64,000 nt of DNA from Hymenobacter taeanensis (GTDB lineage Bacteria; Bacteroidota; Bacteroidia; Cytophagales; Hymenobacteraceae): the NCBI RefSeq assembly GCF_013137895.1, contig NZ_CP053538.1:1487501-1551500 (forward strand). The letters are read 5' to 3'. The notes under the pieces were generated by a model that worked only from the letters and a program-made list of their open reading frames with translations, was not told where the DNA came from and did no database searches. Numbering within the stretch: position 1 is the stretch's first letter; each line of letters starts with the position of its first letter. Of this stretch, positions 57,124 to 64,000 are shown in pieces. Position numbers and translations under genes: made by a program.

Positions 57124-59726
57124 GCCAGTTACCTTCTGCCGGGCCAGGGGCCGGCTGGTTGTGGCGCATGGCCTGGCGCGACAGCCGCCGCAGCCGGAGC
57201 CGGCTGCTGCTGTTTATCTCGGCCATCGTCCTCGGCATTGCGGCCCTGGTGGGCATCAACGGCTTCGGTGATAACCTGGCCCGCACCATTGATGAGCAGG
57301 CCCAGGAGCTGCTGGGTGCCGACCTGGTGCTGTCGGCGGGCCAGCCGTTTAAGCCAGATTTTCAGCCCGTTATTGGGCCAGCCGTTGTGAGTGCCAGCTA
57401 TGAGGCTGCCTTTCCCTCTCTAGTACAGTTCCCGAAGGGCAATGGTGTGCGGTTGGCACAAGTGCGAGCCATTCAGGGTGACTTCCCCTACTATGGTATA
57501 TGGCTTACTGAGCCCACCGCAGCTGCGCAGGAGTTCCGGCAAGCGTCGCGGACCAACCAGCCTATTGCCCTCGTCGATGATGCCTTGCTCGTGCAGTTTG
57601 CGGCCCGCGTCGGCGACTCTATTCGGGTGGGGCGGGTGGTATTCCGCATTGCGGGGCGGGTGCGCAAAACCCCGGGCCAGTCGGAGTTTAATGCGGCAGT
57701 GGCTCCCACCGTTTTTATTCCCGGCAACTACCAGCTTACCACTACAGGGCAGCCCGACTCCACCTCGCTGCTTGCACGCACGGAGCTCATTAAGCAAGGC
57801 AGCCGGGTTCAGTACCGCATCTATTACAAAATGCAGCCGGGTATAGCCCCGGAGCGGCTGCGCGACCCTTTGATGGACATCCCCAGCCAGGAAAACATTC
57901 GGGCCGAAACGGTAGTCAGCCGTAAGGAGCAAACCGGGCGCGCTTTCTCTGACCTTACTCGCTTTCTGAATCTGGTGGCCTTCGTGGCCCTGCTGCTCGG
58001 GTGCGTGGGCGTGGCCAGCGCCGTGAGCCTGTATGTGCGCGAGAAGGTGGCCTCAGTGGCGGTGTTGCGGTGCTTAGGAGCCAGCGGCCAGCAAGCCTTA
58101 CTCATTTACCTGCTGCAAACTGCGCTTATGGGCTTAGTGGGTGCCGTAGTGGGGGCAGCGCTGGGCACAGCCATTCAGCTGGCGCTGCCGCGGCTATTTG
58201 CGGGCTTTCTGCCGGTAGCCGTGAACATTACCATCTCCTGGAGCGCCGTAGGCCAGGGCATTTTAACGGGGCTGCTGGTGGCGGTGCTGTTTGCCCTGCT
58301 GCCCCTGCTCAGCATCCGGCGCGTGTCGCCGCTGCGCACCTTGCGGGCCTCGTATGAGGAAGACGCCACCCGCCCCGACCCACTCCGCTGGGTGGTATTT
58401 GGGCTGATTGTGCTGTTCATTCTGGGGTTTGCGTATCTGCAGACGCGCGACGTGAAGCAGTCATTAGGGTTTGTGGGCGGCCTGGTGGTGGCCTTTGGCG
58501 TGCTGGCGGGCGTAGGCCAGGGGCTGCGGCTCCTGGTGCGGCGCTTCTTCCCGGTGTCGTGGAGCTACGTGTGGCGCCAGGGCCTGGCCAACCTGTACCG
58601 GCCTAACAACCAGACGCTCCTGCTTACCGTGTCCATTGGGCTGGGGGTATTTCTGATGGCCACGCTCTACCTTCTGCAGGGGCTGTTGCTGAGCCGGGTG
58701 CAGCTTTCAGCCAGCGGTAAGCAGCCCAACCTGGTGTTGTTCGATATTCAGACGGAGCAGAAAGCCGGGGTAGGCCAGTTGCTGCAGCGGCGCGGCCTGC
58801 CCATCATGCAGGAAGTGCCCATTGTTACGATGCGCCTGACCTCCATCAATGGCCGCACCATCTCCCAGATGAAGAAGGACACGGCCAATGGCCCGTCCAC
58901 CCGCATGCTCACCCGTGAGTACCGCGTTACCTACCGCGACACGCTCAACCCGGGCTCCGAGAAGCTGGCCGCTGGCCAAACTCCACGGCTCGGGGCCGAT
59001 GGTATCCCGCGTATTTCCATGGACGAAGATTTTGCCCGCCGGCTCAAGCTTGAGCTCAACGACACCCTGGTGTTCAACGTGCAGGGTGCCCCGCTCACTA
59101 CCATTCTGGGCGGCACCCGCACCATTGACTGGAGCCGGGTGCAAACCAACTTTCTGGTGGTATTTCCGAAAGGCGTGCTGGAACAGGCCCCACAGTTTCA
59201 TGTGCTGCTCACCCGCGTGCCCAACAACCAGGCCCTGGGCGCCGTGCAGCGCGACTTGGTGGCGCAATTCCCCAACGTATCGGCCATCGACCTGGGCCTG
59301 ATTCTGCAAACCCTGGATGATATTCTGAGCAAAATATCCTTTGTGATTCGCTTTATGGCCCTGTTCAGTATTGCCACCGGCGTGGTGGTGCTCATCAGCT
59401 CAGTAGTTATCAGCCGCTACCAGCGCGTGCAGGAGAGCGTGCTGTTGCGCACCCTGGGGGCTAGCCGGCGCCAGATTCTGCGCATTACGCTGGTGGAGTA
59501 TGCCCTGCTAGGCCTGTTGGCGGCCGTGGCCGGACTACTGCTGGCGGTGGGTGCCGCCTGGGCGCTGGCCACCTGGATATTTGAAGTGGCCTTTGTGCCG
59601 CAGCTCTCACCCTTGTTGGTATTAGCAGCCTCTACTACGGCGCTTACGGTACTCATCGGCCTGCTCAATAGCCGCGACGTGCTGACTCGACCGCCGCTCG
59701 AAATTCTGCGCGGCGAGGCGGGCTAG
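57120..59726 (+). CDS. ybbP: ABC transporter permease, YbbP-like (FtsX family)
   Basis: 868 aa. An N-terminal membrane helix (about 25-45), a periplasmic domain to about 270, three helices (about 280-395, including FVALLLGCVGVASAVSLYV), a further pair of helices near 430-470, a large second periplasmic domain and three C-terminal helices (from FMALFSIATGVVVLI). Two FtsX modules in one chain match YbbP. FtsX-type permeases usually move lipophilic cargo or transmit force. Its TAG stop overlaps a TAGGCCACTT motif. Confidence 0.93.
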   Translation: MSQLPSAGPGAGWLWRMAWRDSRRSRSRLLLFISAIVLGIAALVGINGFGDNLARTIDEQAQELLGADLVLSAGQPFKPDFQPVIGPAVVSASYEAAFPSLVQFPKGNGVRLAQVRAIQGDFPYYGIWLTEPTAAAQEFRQASRTNQPIALVDDALLVQFAARVGDSIRVGRVVFRIAGRVRKTPGQSEFNAAVAPTVFIPGNYQLTTTGQPDSTSLLARTELIKQGSRVQYRIYYKMQPGIAPERLRDPLMDIPSQENIRAETVVSRKEQTGRAFSDLTRFLNLVAFVALLLGCVGVASAVSLYVREKVASVAVLRCLGASGQQALLIYLLQTALMGLVGAVVGAALGTAIQLALPRLFAGFLPVAVNITISWSAVGQGILTGLLVAVLFALLPLLSIRRVSPLRTLRASYEEDATRPDPLRWVVFGLIVLFILGFAYLQTRDVKQSLGFVGGLVVAFGVLAGVGQGLRLLVRRFFPVSWSYVWRQGLANLYRPNNQTLLLTVSIGLGVFLMATLYLLQGLLLSRVQLSASGKQPNLVLFDIQTEQKAGVGQLLQRRGLPIMQEVPIVTMRLTSINGRTISQMKKDTANGPSTRMLTREYRVTYRDTLNPGSEKLAAGQTPRLGADGIPRISMDEDFARRLKLELNDTLVFNVQGAPLTTILGGTRTIDWSRVQTNFLVVFPKGVLEQAPQFHVLLTRVPNNQALGAVQRDLVAQFPNVSAIDLGLILQTLDDILSKISFVIRFMALFSIATGVVVLISSVVISRYQRVQESVLLRTLGASRRQILRITLVEYALLGLLAAVAGLLLAVGAAWALATWIFEVAFVPQLSPLLVLAASTTALTVLIGLLNSRDVLTRPPLEILRGEAG

Positions 59727-59865
59727 GCCACTTGTTTACTGGGTGCAGAAGCCTTGCCGTTTCCAATAACAACCTTATGATTACTAGCACGTTAAAGACC
59801 TGCCGCAGCACAACAGGCAACTGGTGTTTCCTCGGCTATGTTTCATGCCCTTAATTCCCTTCCCC

Positions 59866-60192
59866 ATGAAAAAAGTATTGGCTGTTGCCGCTTTTCTTGT
59901 AGCGGGTGTTGCTACGTCTAACGCCCAAACAAGCACTACCACTACCACGCAGTCGCAGACTACCACCCCAACCCAGGGCACGGTAATCCAGACCACTCCC
60001 ACCACCACGGAGACAACCAAGTCGACGACGACCACCACCACAATGGACCAGCCAATGTCGGGCACCACGTCGGGTTCAATGATCGAAACACGGTCGGGCA
60101 CGGGCGTCACCCAAGGTACTGCCACGGGCAAGGCTGATGTAAAAGTCAAAGACAAGAAGCGTAAGTCGAAAGTGAAGGCTGACCCTCAATAA
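59866..60192 (+). CDS. Thr-rich secreted low-complexity protein
   Basis: 108 aa from the ATG at 59866, which begins a good signal peptide (MKKVLAVAAFLVAGVATSNAQ). The mature part is almost entirely Thr, Ser and Gln (for example QTSTTTTTQSQTTTP and TTETTKSTTTTTTM), then a Lys-rich tail (VKDKKRKSKVKADPQ). No family recognised. The biased composition suggests a disordered or glycosylated envelope protein. Confidence 0.72.
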   Translation: MKKVLAVAAFLVAGVATSNAQTSTTTTTQSQTTTPTQGTVIQTTPTTTETTKSTTTTTTMDQPMSGTTSGSMIETRSGTGVTQGTATGKADVKVKDKKRKSKVKADPQ

Positions 60193-60229
60193 ACTAGCCG
60201 TAGCGCTTCGCGCTTAGCCGCTAACTCCT

Positions 60230-60267
60230 AGAAAGCCCGACCGCCAGTGTGTGCGGTCGGGCTTTCT
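60230..60267 (+). terminator. Rho-independent terminator after the Thr-rich gene
   Basis: A 15-bp perfect stem (60230-60244 with 60253-60267) with an 8-nt loop, ending in TTTCT, 38 bp after the stop. Confidence 0.85.
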
Positions 60268-60336
60268 GCTTTAACTTGCTTACCGAAGGTGTGCCCTGTG
60301 CCGCCGACTGCCCCCTCGACCTGGCCTCGGCTTCTC

Positions 60337-61002
60337 ATGAACGACCCCGAAATCCGCGCCCTGCTCTACCCGCTACTCACTGAAGGCGTGTACGTTGATG
60401 AGCTGCCCACCGGCACTACCCGCGCCGATGTAGTGCACATCACGCCGGCCTTCATGCACGGCTACGAGGTAAAAGGCGACGGCGACACCCTGCAGCGGGT
60501 GGCGAACCAGCTCCGCTGCTATGGCGAGGTGTATGACTTCGTGACGTTCATCGTCACGGAGAAGCACCTGGCTAAGCTACTGCCGCTGGTACCCGAATGG
60601 GTGGGCGTGCTGGTGGCCGCACCGGGTCAGGAGCTGCGGGTGCACCGGGCGGCCTCCTACAACGCTACCGTAGAGCGCGCCCCGCTGGCTGGCCTGCTGT
60701 TACTGGAAGAAGTAAAGCAATACTTGCTGGCCTTAGGCCTCTCGGGCGTGAGCACGTTGCGGCGGCGTGAGGTCATGACCTTCTTGCGTACTACCCAACT
60801 GGTGCCTCTTTCCGGCCTGGCCCAGTACGTACGGGAGCGACTAATAGCGCGCCTACCCGAGCGTCTGCTGCACCGCGCTGAGCGCAAAGTCGAGCGGCAG
60901 CGCATCGGGAACCGGCGCCGTCGCAAGCCTACCCACAAGGCCAAGGTGAAGGCAAAGGCAAAACCTAAAGCCTCCAAACGCAAGCCGACAAAAGTGGCCT
61001 AG
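60337..61002 (+). CDS. sce7726-family protein with a basic C-terminal tail
   Basis: 221 aa from the ATG at 60337; the upstream extension lies over the terminator. The N-terminal domain reads MNDPEIRALLYPLL, then DELPTGTTRADVVHI and HGYEVKGDGDTLQRV, which places an Asp and a GxExK pair as in the PD-(D/E)XK nuclease fold seen in sce7726 proteins. QLRCYGEVYDFVTFIV follows. The last 30 residues are a Lys/Ala/Pro-rich tail like histone H1. DNA binding or cleavage is plausible but unproven. The stop overlaps a GTGGCCTAG motif. Confidence 0.78.
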   Translation: MNDPEIRALLYPLLTEGVYVDELPTGTTRADVVHITPAFMHGYEVKGDGDTLQRVANQLRCYGEVYDFVTFIVTEKHLAKLLPLVPEWVGVLVAAPGQELRVHRAASYNATVERAPLAGLLLLEEVKQYLLALGLSGVSTLRRREVMTFLRTTQLVPLSGLAQYVRERLIARLPERLLHRAERKVERQRIGNRRRRKPTHKAKVKAKAKPKASKRKPTKVA

Positions 61003-61009
61003 CGCCCCC

Positions 61010-62146
61010 CTATAAGGGTAGCAGCAGCTGGCGACCGGGAGTGTCTTCTCCCATCGTATCAAGGTTAGATAGCGAGGCGCCTAGCAGCCGGATGCCCTTA
61101 GGCAGGGGCCATAGGGAGCTGAGCACCTCCCGCCCTACTTGCTCTAGCGCGGCTTGGCTGGTAAAGGGCGCGGGGCAGGTGCGGCTGCGCGTGAGCAGCT
61201 GAAAATCGTTGTACTTCACCTTCACCGTGAGTGTACGCCCCAGAACGCCCGTGCGCTCACAGTAGCTCCACACTGACTCCAGCGCCGGCTGTAGGCCACT
61301 CATTAACTCCTCCTGAGTAGTTAGGTCTTCCTCAAAGGTGGTTTCGGAGCCCACCGATTTGCGGACCCGGTCGGCTACTACGGGGCGGTTATCGCGGGCG
61401 CGGGCAATGGCGTAGTAGTAGGCGCCGGCCTTGCCAAAGTTCTGGCGCAGAAAGGTTTCTGTTTGCTGGCGCAAGTCCCAGCCCGTGAAAATGCCCAACT
61501 GATTCATGCGCGCCGCCGTTACGTGCCCAATGCCATGGAACTGGCCTACCATGAGGGCTTCTACGAAGGCCAAGCCCTGCGCGGGCTTTATCACAAACTG
61601 CCCGTTGGGCTTGCGGTAATCAGAGGCCAGCTTGGCCAGAAACTTATTGTAGGAGATGCCCGCTGAGGCGGTGAGTTGGGTTTTCTCCAGAATTTTGGCC
61701 CTGATTTCCTGAGCCACCTGCGTAGCCGAGGCAAGCTGCTTCAGGTTGTGCGTCACGTCGAGGTAAGCCTCATCCAATGATACCGGCTCAATAAGAGGCG
61801 TGTATTCCGCAAAGATCTCCCGAATCTGCAGCGACACTTCCTTATACACCTCAAACCGGGGCTTCACGAAGATCAGCTCAGGGCACTTGCGCTTCGCCAC
61901 TGAAGAGGCCATGGCTGACCGGACCCCAAACTGCCGCGCCTCGTAGCTGGCGGCCGCTACCACACCGCGCTGCCGCGAGCCGCCCACCGCTACGGGCCGG
62001 CCCCGCAGGGCGGGGTTATCGCGCTGCTCCACAGAGGCGTAGAACGCATCCATGTCCAGATGAATGATTTTCCGGCTTTCTTCCTGCTCCACTAAATCGG
62101 GTACCTGACTACCCCACGAAGATACAACTCGGCCGCCGTGCCTCAA
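61010..62146 (-). CDS. dinB: DNA polymerase IV (Y family)
   Basis: 378 aa as drawn; a GTG at 62092 would start closer to the usual N-terminus. Y-family catalytic motifs are present: HLDMDAFYASVEQ with the metal-binding Asp, SLDEAYLDVT with the second acidic pair, and YNKFLAKLASDYRKPNG in the palm/thumb. Pol IV copies past damaged bases and is often SOS-induced; I did not find an obvious LexA box upstream. It is convergent with the sce7726 gene, 7 bp apart. Confidence 0.96.
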   Translation of the reverse strand: MRHGGRVVSSWGSQVPDLVEQEESRKIIHLDMDAFYASVEQRDNPALRGRPVAVGGSRQRGVVAAASYEARQFGVRSAMASSVAKRKCPELIFVKPRFEVYKEVSLQIREIFAEYTPLIEPVSLDEAYLDVTHNLKQLASATQVAQEIRAKILEKTQLTASAGISYNKFLAKLASDYRKPNGQFVIKPAQGLAFVEALMVGQFHGIGHVTAARMNQLGIFTGWDLRQQTETFLRQNFGKAGAYYYAIARARDNRPVVADRVRKSVGSETTFEEDLTTQEELMSGLQPALESVWSYCERTGVLGRTLTVKVKYNDFQLLTRSRTCPAPFTSQAALEQVGREVLSSLWPLPKGIRLLGASLSNLDTMGEDTPGRQLLLPL

Positions 62147-62255
62147 GGGGCCCTGTGCGGTACGCTCTCCCTAGAAAATCAGAAAGCCGGCCTGGGCCTC
62201 ACACGCAGTGAACTCAGGTCGGCTTTAGCTATGCCATCGATTGCGGTAGGTACGC

Positions 62256-62300
62256 TAGGCCACTTCCGGTAACCGGAGCAGCCGGGCGGCTAGTGGCCTA
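62256..62300. repeat. Inverted pair of the TAGGCCACT motif at the DUF3850 gene end
   Basis: TAGGCCACT at 62256-62264 and AGTGGCCTA at 62292-62300 are perfect inverted copies 27 bp apart; the second contains the TAG stop of the DUF3850 gene on the minus strand. Confidence 0.6.
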
Positions 62301-62633
62301 CCAGAGCTTGGTGTCGTGAATACCGGCGGGCAGCGGCGGCCGCTCACTCAGGCCCAGCACACACCAGCCGGCTTCAATGCCAAAAGAGCCGCCATGAATA
62401 ATATAGCTGACCCAGCGCGTAATGCTGCGGCCGCTATACTGCTCGCTTTCCGGCTCGTACTCCCGCAATACCAGCGTGTCGCCCACGCAGAAGTCACGGT
62501 CGTTTTCACGGACATCGAAGGGTTTGTCTCCGGCTTCAACCGCCGCGAAGCAGGCTGGCCAGATTTTTAGTTCATGCGTGTGCGCATGGGTATGGGCGGC
62601 CGTGGGGCCGAAGGTTGCTAGGGTAGACTGCAT
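62298..62633 (-). CDS. DUF3850 (ASCH-like) domain protein
   Basis: 111 aa. After about 18 linker residues rich in His and Thr comes the family pattern: HELKIWPACFAAVEAGDKPFDVRENDRDFCVGD, seen in short blocks HELKIWP, FDVRENDRDF and VGDTLVLREYEP, then SYIIHGGSFGIEAGWCVLGL. DUF3850 belongs to the PUA/ASCH group of RNA-binding folds and is often phage-linked, but nothing phage-like surrounds it here. Its role is unknown. Confidence 0.9.
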   Translation of the reverse strand: MQSTLATFGPTAAHTHAHTHELKIWPACFAAVEAGDKPFDVRENDRDFCVGDTLVLREYEPESEQYSGRSITRWVSYIIHGGSFGIEAGWCVLGLSERPPLPAGIHDTKLW

Positions 62634-63275
62634 GTGAATTCACCAGTAAAGAAAGGACCCGCCCGGGCGCTCAGCGCCAGTAAGTGCCATGGCCCTTTCG
62701 GGGTAGAAAATAATACCGGGCACGAAAGCCACCGGTAGTGGTGCATTATGGAGGAGCTTACAGCAGCTAATAACTCGATTTTGGCCGATACTGCTCGCTT
62801 ACTCCCTTGAGTTGTGCGGCGTTGGCCATTCCGTGGCCGGCGTTTGGTAGCTACTACTGCCTCCCGCCATTCAGCTGCCCTCCGCATAGTTCCTGCACCA
62901 CAGACTATAACCACAAAGGTAACTAATTCGTGCCGAATGGTTCAGATGGTTGGCTTGCCTGAGCGGGCGCCCCGACTCAAGCAGCTGCTTAAAATGCTTT
63001 ATGTAACAATAAGTTACCGTTTCCGCATTCATCAGAAAGCAAGGCCAGTGGTGCTAGGTTGGCCCGAGGTGCTCCGGTTTGCGCTACCGCTGCCAGCGGC
63101 AGATTGAGCTAATTTTTTCATCTCGCTAAAACCCGGGTTTCGGCCCCCTGAAAATCAAATTGAGGGCTTATATCGCACTATTCTGCCTCTACTATTGGTT
63201 TACCCATCTGGCTTCTGCCTACCTCACTTTTTGCCGCGAGCCTTATCTTTACAAACCGTAGCCTGCCTGCTTTCT
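62634..63275. other. Non-coding gap with no supported gene
   Basis: About 640 bp. Open frames here on both strands have no recognisable protein features and differ in codon use from the neighbours. I see no clear hairpin or promoter; it may hold the bphO promoter or the eroded remains of a gene. Confidence 0.5.
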
Positions 63276-63839
63276 ATGTCCATTACCTCCGGAACCCCTG
63301 TCATTCTGCAACGTCTGCGCAGTGAAACCCGCCCCTATCACGACGCCCTGGAGCAGAATGAATTCAACCAGTCTTTATCGGCTGGTCAGGCCTCAGCCGG
63401 AGCAACGCAGTGGTTTCTGGCTAAGCTATACGGTTTTCTGAAGCCCTATGAGGCGCGGCTAGACAACCACAGCTTTGGGCCGGCCTGGGACATAGAGCAG
63501 CGCCACCGGGCCCACCTGATTCTGGCCGACGTACCTACCAATGCCCCGTTACCCCTGTGCCCCGATATGCCGCCACTTACCACCTGGCCCCAGCTACTGG
63601 GGGCCATGTACGTACTGGAGGGCTCTACTCTTGGGGGCCAGGTAATTACGCGGCAGCTTGCCCAGGCGGGCATTGGGAGCCGCACCTACTTTACGGGCTA
63701 CGCCGAGCAGACGGGCCCCATGTGGAAGCGCTTCTGCCAGCTCCTTGCGGAGGAAGCCACCCCTGCCAACCAGGCCGAGATTGTAGCGTCGGCTAGCCTC
63801 ACGTTTCAAAAACTACACGCGTGGATCAATCAGCCGTAA
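63276..63839 (+). CDS. bphO: Biliverdin-producing heme oxygenase
   Basis: 187 aa from the ATG at 63276; a frame extending 27 residues upstream has no family features. Heme oxygenase opens haem to biliverdin, CO and iron. The proximal His is in TRPYHDALEQ near residue 22, and the distal helix is represented by AMYVLEGSTLGGQVI, a GxxxG-containing segment typical of bacterial forms. The bacteriophytochrome start overlaps its last 19 nt, so biliverdin for the photoreceptor is the evident purpose. Confidence 0.93.
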   Translation: MSITSGTPVILQRLRSETRPYHDALEQNEFNQSLSAGQASAGATQWFLAKLYGFLKPYEARLDNHSFGPAWDIEQRHRAHLILADVPTNAPLPLCPDMPPLTTWPQLLGAMYVLEGSTLGGQVITRQLAQAGIGSRTYFTGYAEQTGPMWKRFCQLLAEEATPANQAEIVASASLTFQKLHAWINQP

Positions 63840-64000
63840 TATATTCCGATGAGAGCCTGATTAATGCTCCTATCACGCTCACCAATTGCGACCGGGAGCC
63901 CATTCATATTCCGGGCTCGGTGCAGCCCTACGGCTTTTTGCTGTGCCTTGACCCCGACACCAAGCAAGTGGTGCACGCCAGCGAAAACACGCAGGCTCTT
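63821..64000 (+). CDS. bphP: Bacteriophytochrome, N-terminal part (3' end outside window)
   Basis: Sixty residues are visible. The first possible start after an in-frame stop (TAG at 63794) is the GTG at 63821, overlapping bphO by 19 nt. The sequence TNCDREPIHIPGSVQPYGFLL is the signature of the phytochrome PAS domain, and Cys23 matches the biliverdin-attaching cysteine (Cys24 in DrBphP). The downstream GAF, PHY and output domains lie beyond the window, so the signalling output cannot be read. Confidence 0.93.
   Translation, partial: MDQSAVIYSDESLINAPITLTNCDREPIHIPGSVQPYGFLLCLDPDTKQVVHASENTQAL

Noticed and set aside
62618..63107. Small open frames on both strands between DUF3850 and bphO
   Set aside because: Unusual composition, no recognisable motifs, no plausible ribosome-binding site, and they overlap each other.

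Overview
The window looks like a chromosomal segment of a GC-rich (roughly 58% by eye) member of the Bacteroidota, most like Hymenobacter or a close relative. This rests on a SusC/SusD pair, TamB/TamL, two type IX secretion (T9SS) cargo proteins with C-terminal type A sorting domains, DUF5686 and DUF2490 outer-membrane proteins, a DPE2-type glucanotransferase, a BLUF protein and a bacteriophytochrome operon. It also rests on one textbook Bacteroidota promoter (TTG, 19 bp, TAnnTTTG). No plasmid, phage, IS element, CRISPR array, rRNA or tRNA was recognised.

Layout. 1-3.4 kb: 3' part of a SusC receptor plus its SusD lipoprotein, ended by a strong terminator. 3.5-6.8 kb: AT-rich gap, then a PAS-PAS-PAS hybrid histidine kinase with receiver and Hpt domains. 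6.8-12.1 kb: molybdenum cofactor (Moco) genes moeA, moaC, a MobB-like/MobA fusion, moaE (frameshifted), moaD and moaA. 12.2-16.2 kb: ECF sigma factor with a small partner, ClpP, an alpha/beta hydrolase and a GH88 glucuronyl hydrolase. 16.4-24.4 kb: a small unknown, a DUF2490 protein, then a second molybdenum block: a MOT1-like molybdate transporter, a MoeB-rhodanese fusion, fdhD, an unknown 108-aa protein and a FdhF/YdeP-type molybdopterin oxidoreductase. 24.5-33.3 kb (minus strand): BLUF protein, a small disordered protein, tamL (frameshifted) and tamB. 33.6-36.4 kb: DPE2-like 4-alpha-glucanotransferase. 36.7-48.8 kb: two related T9SS surface proteins of 2789 and 1133 aa. 49-53 kb: thioredoxin-reductase-like flavoprotein, DUF5686 protein and a small unknown. 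53.2-59.7 kb: M28 peptidase, DUF1810, and a TesA/YbbA/YbbP-like set. 59.8-64 kb: Thr-rich secreted protein, sce7726-family protein, DNA polymerase IV, DUF3850 protein, then heme oxygenase overlapping the start of a bacteriophytochrome that leaves the window.

How genes work together. The two molybdenum blocks together cover molybdate uptake, cyclic pyranopterin synthesis (MoaA/MoaC), the dithiolene step (MoaD/MoaE, charged by the MoeB-like E1), metal insertion (MoeA), nucleotide addition (MobA), sulfuration (FdhD) and one likely client enzyme. MogA was not seen. Heme oxygenase makes biliverdin for the phytochrome. TamB and TamL form an envelope assembly pair. SusCD, GH88 and the glucanotransferase point to glycan use.

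Most notable: the heptamer TGGCCTA/TAGGCCA is scattered through genes and gaps about nine times more often than base composition predicts (about 73 by hand count). It often overlaps stop codons or flanks terminators, like an uptake-sequence-type iterated motif. Two conserved genes (moaE, tamL) each show an apparent 1-nt loss beside a C run; these may be sequence errors rather than true pseudogenes.
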